Below, piece by piece: positions 58,266 to 64,000 of a stretch of 64,000 nt of DNA. Position numbers and translations under genes: made by a program. The stretch's first letter is position 1, and every line of letters starts with the position of its first letter. The notes under the pieces were generated by a model, which saw only the letters and a list, made by a program, of their open reading frames with translations, did no database searches and was not told where the DNA came from. This stretch comes from Hyphodiscus hymeniophilus (Eukaryota; Ascomycota; Leotiomycetes; Helotiales; Hyphodiscaceae): NCBI GenBank assembly GCA_016508695.1, contig VNKQ01000002.1, positions 620,001 to 684,000 of the forward strand, written 5' to 3'.

Positions 58266-59525
58266 CTACATTCCTGCACTGAACACTCTCTCAATTCTTC
58301 TTCGGGGCATAGTAGCACGTTTTATAGCTTTCGCCTCCTTCGTCGTCCGCTTCCCGATATCCCATCCCCAGCCGCGAAGCGTTTTGACAACCCTCGGCGT
58401 AATCGCCACCGTTATGGGGACCCGAATGAAGATGAAGGATTTGTGGATTGCGTAGGCGAGGGCGAGTTGCGTTGCTAGACCTGAGGCTCTTTGTCAATAC
58501 CATGTTTGCTTTGCCACCGAAGACTAGGAAAGGTCAAGAGGTTGGAGGGAACATACTGGCGTTCGATTTATTCGCCTTTTCCGCTTCTTCGACACCCCAT
58601 CCTGCCATTTCAACGTGCTCGCTAATATCATTGCTGCCTGCAATTTCATTCTCTTCCTTCTTCATTGAGGCGCGCCAATCGTGCCATGTTTGCTTGACGG
58701 AGTCCGGGATAAAGTTTTCTACATTCGATACTACTATATGCTCCCATTCTCCTGCAGATAGGTCGTTAGCAGTGTTCCGACATGGAGTTTAATGTAAAAG
58801 AAAACCACAGCAGACTCAACCCTGCTTGGTCTTCGAAGCCACCCGTTAGCCATGCCTTGCAATAGCTTCTTCGGTGTACATCGCCCCCGTGCCTCAACAT
58901 CCCCTCGGTATAGTCACCATGTATGCACATGGTCTTTCCCTCTGCAATTACTGTGAGAGCACATCCTGTCCACCCATTCAGACCACTACTTCCACCTACT
59001 TTCCCCAAGCACTGAATCCCTTCTTATCTCACCCCCAACACCAAGAAACTGATCACTCACCAATTCGATCCGTCCCAAGCCACCTAACCAGCAGATAACA
59101 GAACGGAAAATCGAGCGCCGTGAGTCCCAAGTATACTCCAGCAGCGGACCATCCATATTCCCTACTTAACTTCCTCATTCTTCCGCTCAGCGTGGTCGGT
59201 TCTGGTGGGGATCCTTTCGGAGGCGACCCTAGATTTGGTGTCGGGTCCGGAGATGTAGGTTTGCCATTTAGACGGGCGCGTGAGTTATGGAAGAAGCGTA
59301 GGGAGGAGCGGAGACGTTGGAGGATTGTGCTGTTGATTGAGGGGGAGAGGGCCGCGCATTGGAAGAGAACGTAAAATTGGTGGGTCTGGAGGGCTTCGAG
59401 TGGGTTGATCGTGCTGTTGTGAAGGTTCTTTGGGTAAGTGTCTGAGGTTGTAGCAGTGGTCTTGAAGTCTGGAATGCTCGCGCTGCTGTACGAGCAGAGG
59501 AGGTGGAGAGAGTTGATCGCAGCAT
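58266..59525 (-). CDS. Mitochondrial FAM210-like (DUF1279) membrane protein
   Basis: The last three exons are clear: ...-59061, 58751-58557 and 58480-58266, joined by introns of 309 and 76 nt (G|GTGAGT...TGCAG, A|GTATGT...CTCAG). They encode RMRKLSREYGWSAAGVYLGLTALDFPFCYLLVRWLGTDRIG, here cut into its parts: SREYGWSAAGVYLGLTALDF, then EWEHIVVSNVENFIPDSVKQ, then LALAYAIHKSFIFIRVPITVAI. These match the DUF1279 domain with two membrane helices, located in mitochondria in known members. The N-terminus is uncertain. A presequence-like frame begins at ATG 59525 (MLRSTLSTSSARTAARAFQT) but is out of frame with the domain. A 41-nt intron 59370-59330 would join them, or translation starts in the other frame at 59577. 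Confidence 0.75.
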
Positions 59526-60442
59526 CTTGTAGATGGTAGAAGCGGTTATTTGAAGGAACAGGTCGCCGGCTGTTCAAGACCTGAGCTGTACAGTGACAGC
59601 TCCTTAACGTTGCAGACTGCTGGTCTCTTCCTCGAGCTCCAAGTATCCACTCGATTCAGCGAATATCCTTGCCTGTTGGAGCTCTCTTGAGAAGAGCGCA
59701 CTCCGACTTCTCCAGTTCAACTTCAGTTCCGGTCGTAGGCTTAAAGGCTTCAGTTGTTATTATCGTATAAATCAGCGGATGATCTCACGCAGAATACGAG
59801 AACAGCATGTGCTGTGGGTGTGTTAGGAATTCGGACGTCACCTCCGTTTTGGTGGCTCACAGCATTCAAAAAGTCGAATCCAGGCTCCCAGGCTTGCAGG
59901 TTGACAGGGGAGGTCTGTACCATGACGCTACTGGCTTGGCGAGCATTCTTGCGCAGAGCTCTACCACTTTTGTCGGTAACTCAGAACAGCAGATGTTGGA
60001 GAGCAATCGCAATCTCATGGATTCAAGAAGGAAAGAGAGCACCACAGTAATTGGCTTTACACAGCCCACGTACTCAAAGGTCTTCGATACCCTCGAGGTT
60101 CGACATTCCGCAATGTTTAAAACAATTCCTCCGAAGCCCTCGACTACCCATCCAGTTTGAACATTCGAGGTCTCATGTTTTCATCCTCAGGAGACAGTGT
60201 TTAACACAGGGTAAAGTGTAAAGACTGTTCCCTTCAACTATATATGTAGAAAAGCGTCAAGCTATTATGAAAATAAAGAAACCAAATAGGCGCAGCCAAT
60301 ATTTGCACTCGAATCGAGTTAAAGCCTCGTAACATAAAACGTCCTTTTCCAATTCTCTTCCTTATGCGAGTTATTTTGGATCAACCCAGCTAGTACACAA
60401 TCTTACCAGAATTATTAAGATAGTGAGAGCAGAGATGAGCTT
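59526..60442. other. Intergenic region between FAM210-like gene and PME pseudogene
   Basis: This is the promoter of the FAM210-like gene. A plus-strand frame at 59807-60160 (117 codons) is present but has no family feature. Confidence 0.4.
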
Positions 60443-60835
60443 TTAAGAACAGCCAACTCTGGTCCCTGATGCGCCTGGCCCTGTGTTATCATACTCTTCG
60501 AAGGCAGCATCTTCGGTGATGGCCTCCAAAACGGTCTTTTGGAAGCATGCTTGTGCGTACATAGACCATGGACGACCGAGGTCGACGGTTTCTGTTCCAG
60601 CTGTGGAGCTGGTCGCGGTAGAAATGGAAGATTTGTTGATCACATAGTAAGAGACATCGGAAGAGGATGAGCGTTCCATAAGCAGTAATAGTTCCGCCAC
60701 CTGCTGAGACTCTGATGTAATAAGAACAGAACGAAGGAATGGCATGTTGTCCCAAGATAAGCTCAATAGCTCCTTGGATGTAGCGCTTTCCGTAGACTTG
60801 GTTTCCAATATCGGTCTAGAGCGTATCTTGATATC
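60443..60835 (-). pseudogene. Pectin methylesterase remnant
   Basis: Read on the minus strand, the sequence follows a fungal pectin methylesterase from GYQDTL through GNQVYGKRYIQGAIEL, LGQHA, GGTITAYG, SYYVINKSSIS, VDLGRPWSMYAQACF and EYDNTGPGASGTRV. It is broken. TAG at 60818-60816 replaces the Tyr that usually follows QDTL. One extra A in the run at 60674-60675 shifts the frame after ITAYG. About 15-20 residues, including the usual GW...W segment, are missing before TEDAAFEEY. The catalytic Asp of the VDFIFG motif is Glu here (IELILG). The N-terminal half is not recognisable upstream. A living enzyme would demethylate pectin in plant walls; this copy cannot. Confidence 0.8.
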
Positions 60836-61520
60836 CTTTTCATCAAAATCACGGAGTTAGTTTATCCGCAAGGTAGAAAGTCGAGGTCTTCATAACGATG
60901 CCCTCCAATCTCTGAAGTGTCGGAACTCTAGCCAGCTATCTTCCCTCTCTACACTATTAGAGAGAATGAGACGATACTAACATCTCAAGAGACTAAATAT
61001 CCAGGGACATCTCCTTGCACTCCCAAAAGGGCTCTATTCCAGCACAGTCTTCTCTCAGAGACAGAACAAAAGGTAGCAATAATCCAGTCTTTCAGCTCGC
61101 CACATTCCAGAACTCATTGTGTGTGACTACCTGAGTATTCCTGCTGGGAAGCTCTCAGTAGATGGCTTGGACTGATTTTTGTAAGAACATGATTGTATGA
61201 GATACGAACTCTTTACTTTATTGTCTAGAAAAGCTGGACTTCCACTCTTTTCATTAAGATAGCGCAATAAAAAGCGCTATTTACGTGGCGACCAAGTAGA
61301 AGTGCCCAGATGTAAAGCTGGACAAATAGAGCGAACTCATAAAAATTGATATGAGAATCTAGTTATATTACCTTTCTTTTCTCTCTCTTTCTGACACCAT
61401 CCACAACAGAACGCCAAGCCATGCAATTCTCCCAAGTCTTTTCCGTCCAGTCCCAAGTCGTACAGTAATGCCATCCTTGATTCATCTATACACTTCATCT
61501 TCACACATGCCTTCGAGCAA
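60836..61520. other. Intergenic region upstream of the PME remnant
   Basis: The missing N-terminal half of the pectin methylesterase would be expected here, but I see no convincing trace. The right end is the 3' flank of ypi1. Confidence 0.4.
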
Positions 61521-62175
61521 TCAACTCTTATCCTTTGTCCCGCCACTCTTGGCCTTAGGTATCTTCTCATATGCATTCGGACTGCTGGCACGTTCCTTTC
61601 CTTTGCCCTTTCCATGTCCGTGATCATGACTGTGTCCATAATGACGTCCTTCTCTCCTCGGAGGTCTCGCAGATCCATCGTCATTGCTGTCGCTCTCGCT
61701 ATCATCCGAGTCGGAACTGCTCTCATCGCTCGACTCATCGATTCCGCGTGGAGCGTGGTATATGCAGCACACTATTCAACGTATCAGCCTCAGTCTTGCA
61801 AAGCAACCTCAACTTATCATCCTTCTCAACGTACGTAAAGAATCATTTATAAAGGAGCCAAATGCTTCCTTGCCCCTCAAGGGTCCGGGAAAGAGCGTGA
61901 GACCAAAAGTATGACGAACCTTTACTACTCTTCTTTCCCAAGCCCTCATTATCAACCACACTTTCATCCCACTGTATTCGTCTCTTCGTCTTCTCATCCC
62001 CATTGGCCACGGCTTCAGCTTCCTCCTCTCTTGTCGCACCCCTTAGATGCAACACAGCTTGTATTTGTCGAGGCTCGGTTGTGGTGATGCTTGGTGCGGG
62101 CTCGACCTGGACTTGCGCTTGCGCAGCGCGTGTGCGTGTTCCACGCGGTGTGGAGGAGCGGGATATTGTTGCCAT
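61521..62175 (-). CDS. ypi1: Type-1 protein phosphatase inhibitor Ypi1 (PPP1R11-like)
   Basis: Two exons (62175-61920 and 61771-61521) join in phase 1 through a 148-nt intron (G|GTTCGT...AATAG), giving 168 residues. The core KRRIQWDESVVDNEGLGKKS holds an RVxF-type PP1 docking site (RIQW) and the invariant VVDNEGL block, and the splice builds SSKVCCIYHAPR, the second family hallmark. The rest is disordered: a Ser/Asp-rich acidic block, a His/Gly run (HYGHSHDHGHGKGKGK), then the conserved ending SPNAYEKIPK. Ypi1 binds and regulates PP1 (Glc7) in the nucleus and cytosol. Start ATG 62175 gives MATISRSSTPRGTRTR, usual for the family. Confidence 0.93.
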
Positions 62176-62609
62176 CTTATCTCACACTTGTTGCTAGGAA
62201 CCAGGGGAAGTATCGTGATCGGGGGTGTTGAGCCTGGAGGCGAGGCTGAAGGTTGAATGAAGGTAGATCGACCTGGATTCGTAATCAAAGAGAGGCGTGC
62301 TTATTGCGCAGGAGGGAATTTGAGTGGCCGAGTGATGAAGGAAGTTGCAATCATAGGGACTGCGGAAGTTTTAGCGGCAACCCTCGTGGAGGAGTAATAT
62401 GTTTGCTTTAAGGTTGGCTGTTACAGTAGATTTCGTTGCCCCAGTCACGTCACTTTGCGATTCTCTCCGCGTTTAATCGCTTAAAGTTGCTCAGGTGATT
62501 CCTCGATTGGCGATGATCATGAGGTGAGGTTTGAAGCATTGGAAAGATATAGCCGTTCGATGTACGTTAACTCATATCACTATGCAGCATCTATCATCGC
62601 TAAGAAGTC
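62176..62609. other. Intergenic region between ypi1 and the GPI-protein gene
   Basis: This is the promoter of ypi1 and the 3' flank of the GPI-protein gene; no gene is supported. Confidence 0.5.
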
Positions 62610-63996
62610 TTATGCAAGAAAGAAGATCCCCAAAATTGACCCAACAAATGCAAACATCCTCCTAACCTCAAGCCGTCCTCCATCGCTTGCGGCCTCTTTA
62701 GGAGAAACAGCTGTACTAGTAGCACCCACTAAAGAACAACTCGCAGTCCCACATGCATATCCAGAAGGACAGCAATTCCCACCTAAACTCGCAGCACATG
62801 TAGACCAACCGGACGCACAATTGCCCGTCGGATTCGCAGTCGTTGCTGCCGTTCCGACTGGAACAACTATTGTTACTCCGGAACTGACGATGGTGGTAGA
62901 CGACGTTGCAGGACAGGAAGTCGTATCACAGTTACGTCCAGTCCGACAGCAACCTCCAGCGTAGTAAGCTTCACAGGCGTAGAATCCAACAGGGCAAGTG
63001 GTGGCTGCAGGTGAAGAAGAGCTGTCCGTCGTTATGCTTCCTGTTGGCCGAACGGGACCCACACCTGTAGCTGTAGATGTAGTTGTTGGGTCTATCGAGG
63101 TCGAGGGTGTGCTTTGGGAAGAAAGAGGGCTGCAGGAAGAACTCGAAGCACACGCGTAGCCATCTCCACAGCATCCTCCCCCAGACCCACCGGGCAAGCA
63201 TGAAAACTTGTTGAGCATGCCAGTGTAGTTTGGAGGCCGGTATATGAGTTCGAGTTCGAGCTTGAGCTTACGCTCGTTGATTCTGTTGCTGATGTCGTAA
63301 CCACAGTGGTTGCTGTAACTGGCGTCACAATTGTAATCACAGTCAAACCTGTAGAAGCTGGCCCTTTAGAAGTAGAAGTAACCAAGGCCGTGGACATAGA
63401 AGTGGCATTCAAAACACCTGCGAAGTGTTAGTATTCTGCTCCGACTGTGGAAAGGAAATAGAAGACTTGCAGCCAACTCCAGCACAAACATAACCAGGTA
63501 TGCAGCAGCCTCCTCCAGAATAGCCACCTTGATTGTTGTCTGGACAAGCTGTATTCGGCGCATCACAGGTTGTAATCGTTCCTCCACAACTACCTCCACT
63601 CGGACAGCATCCCACAGGCCCCAATCCCGTATCTGTGATCTGGAAACAAGTCTCATCTGTAGCACAACAACTATTCGGGTATCCAATAGTAGAGCAACTC
63701 GTAGTCCCTGTTGGACACGAGAACTGTCTGCTCTGAAGTTTTGCCAACGCCCTCGCAGAATCCTGTCCTCGAGCTCTCAGATCCGGACCGAGGTTGTGTT
63801 CTGTGTGCAATGCAAAGACCGGCCGGTAGGGTATAGGTATTGAAGTGTTTGCCAATAGCAGTGCTTCCATCTTTTCGTCTCTTCTTCGTAAAGCTGGCCC
63901 TATAGTGAGCATGGGCGTTTGAGCTTGTGGTAGATTTCCCCCAAATTGCCAGTATTCCATAAAGAATTTCTCTCCCTCATCATCACTCATTTTCAA
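62610..63996 (-). CDS. Cysteine-rich GPI-anchored cell-surface protein (5' end unresolved)
   Basis: Exons ...-63471, 63417-63272 and 63206-62610 are joined by a 53-nt intron with a GC donor (T|GCAAGT...CGCAG|GT) and a 65-nt intron (GTAAGC...ACAAG). The first splice rebuilds PGYVCAGVGC-VLNATSM. The protein carries repeated Cys-rich modules: SCPTGTTSCSTIGYPNSCC, GCCPSGGSCGG, GGGCCIPGYVCAGVGC, then GGGCCGDGYACASS, CPVGFYACEAYYAGGCC and GNCCPSGYACGTASC. They are separated by Ser/Thr-rich linkers likely to be O-mannosylated. It ends in a hydrophobic GPI signal (MFAFVGSILGIFFLA). The module resembles fungal GPI-anchored wall proteins of unknown function. The frame is open to the window edge, and no signal peptide is seen within it, so the first exon is probably beyond 64000. 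Confidence 0.82.
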
Positions 63997-64000
63997 TACC

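Noticed and set aside
59807..60160. 117-codon plus-strand frame
   Set aside because: Composition is protein-like but no motif or family is recognised, and the neighbouring frame overlaps it; too weak to call.

Overview
The window comes from the nuclear genome of a filamentous ascomycete (Pezizomycotina). A Leotiomycete is plausible but cannot be proved without a search. Support comes from many short introns (about 43-65 nt, GT-AG, often with a CTAAY or CTGAY branch site), from fungus-only families (WetA, Ecl1, DASH subunit Dad2, DUF3433, FLC/TRP-like, NACHT-STAND) and from the typical fungal architecture of the other proteins. Most genes needed exon joining, and I give the splice sites I inferred. 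No rRNA, CRISPR array, intact transposon or secondary-metabolite cluster was seen.

Left part (1-14.2 kb) is gene-dense. It holds the 3' part of a DHX35-like DEAH RNA helicase, a membrane-anchored type-B carboxylesterase, a disordered coiled-coil protein with repeated LPGE motifs, the divergent kinetochore/cohesion pair dad2 and sgo1, the retromer subunit vps29, and a six-exon gene with a central Zn2Cys6 cluster.

Middle part (14.2-30.4 kb) is almost empty. The only convincing gene is a small Ecl1-family life-span regulator, flanked by about 8 kb and 7.5 kb without recognisable coding sequence. Its upstream region carries several simple repeats.

Right part (30.4-64 kb) is gene-dense again. 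In order it holds a secreted phytase-like esterase, an interrupted tRNA-His-like sequence, a disordered protein of unknown function, the succinate dehydrogenase flavinylation factor (Sdh5/SDHAF2), the conidial regulator wetA, a NACHT STAND (NLR-like) protein, a DUF3433 membrane protein, a two-hotdog mitochondrial acyl-CoA thioesterase, an FLC/TRP-like membrane protein, a mitochondrial FAM210/DUF1279 protein, a pectin methylesterase pseudogene, the PP1 inhibitor ypi1, and a cysteine-rich GPI-anchored wall protein cut by the window end.

Functionally this is mostly housekeeping sequence rather than a cluster. The best candidate for a working unit is the 3.9-9.9 kb block, where a Dad2-Sgo1 divergent pair sits beside an uncharacterised protein with LPGE motifs. 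Other points worth a look are the probable GC-AG intron in the GPI-protein gene, the interrupted tRNA, the decayed pectin methylesterase, the STAND receptor and the isolated ecl1 locus.
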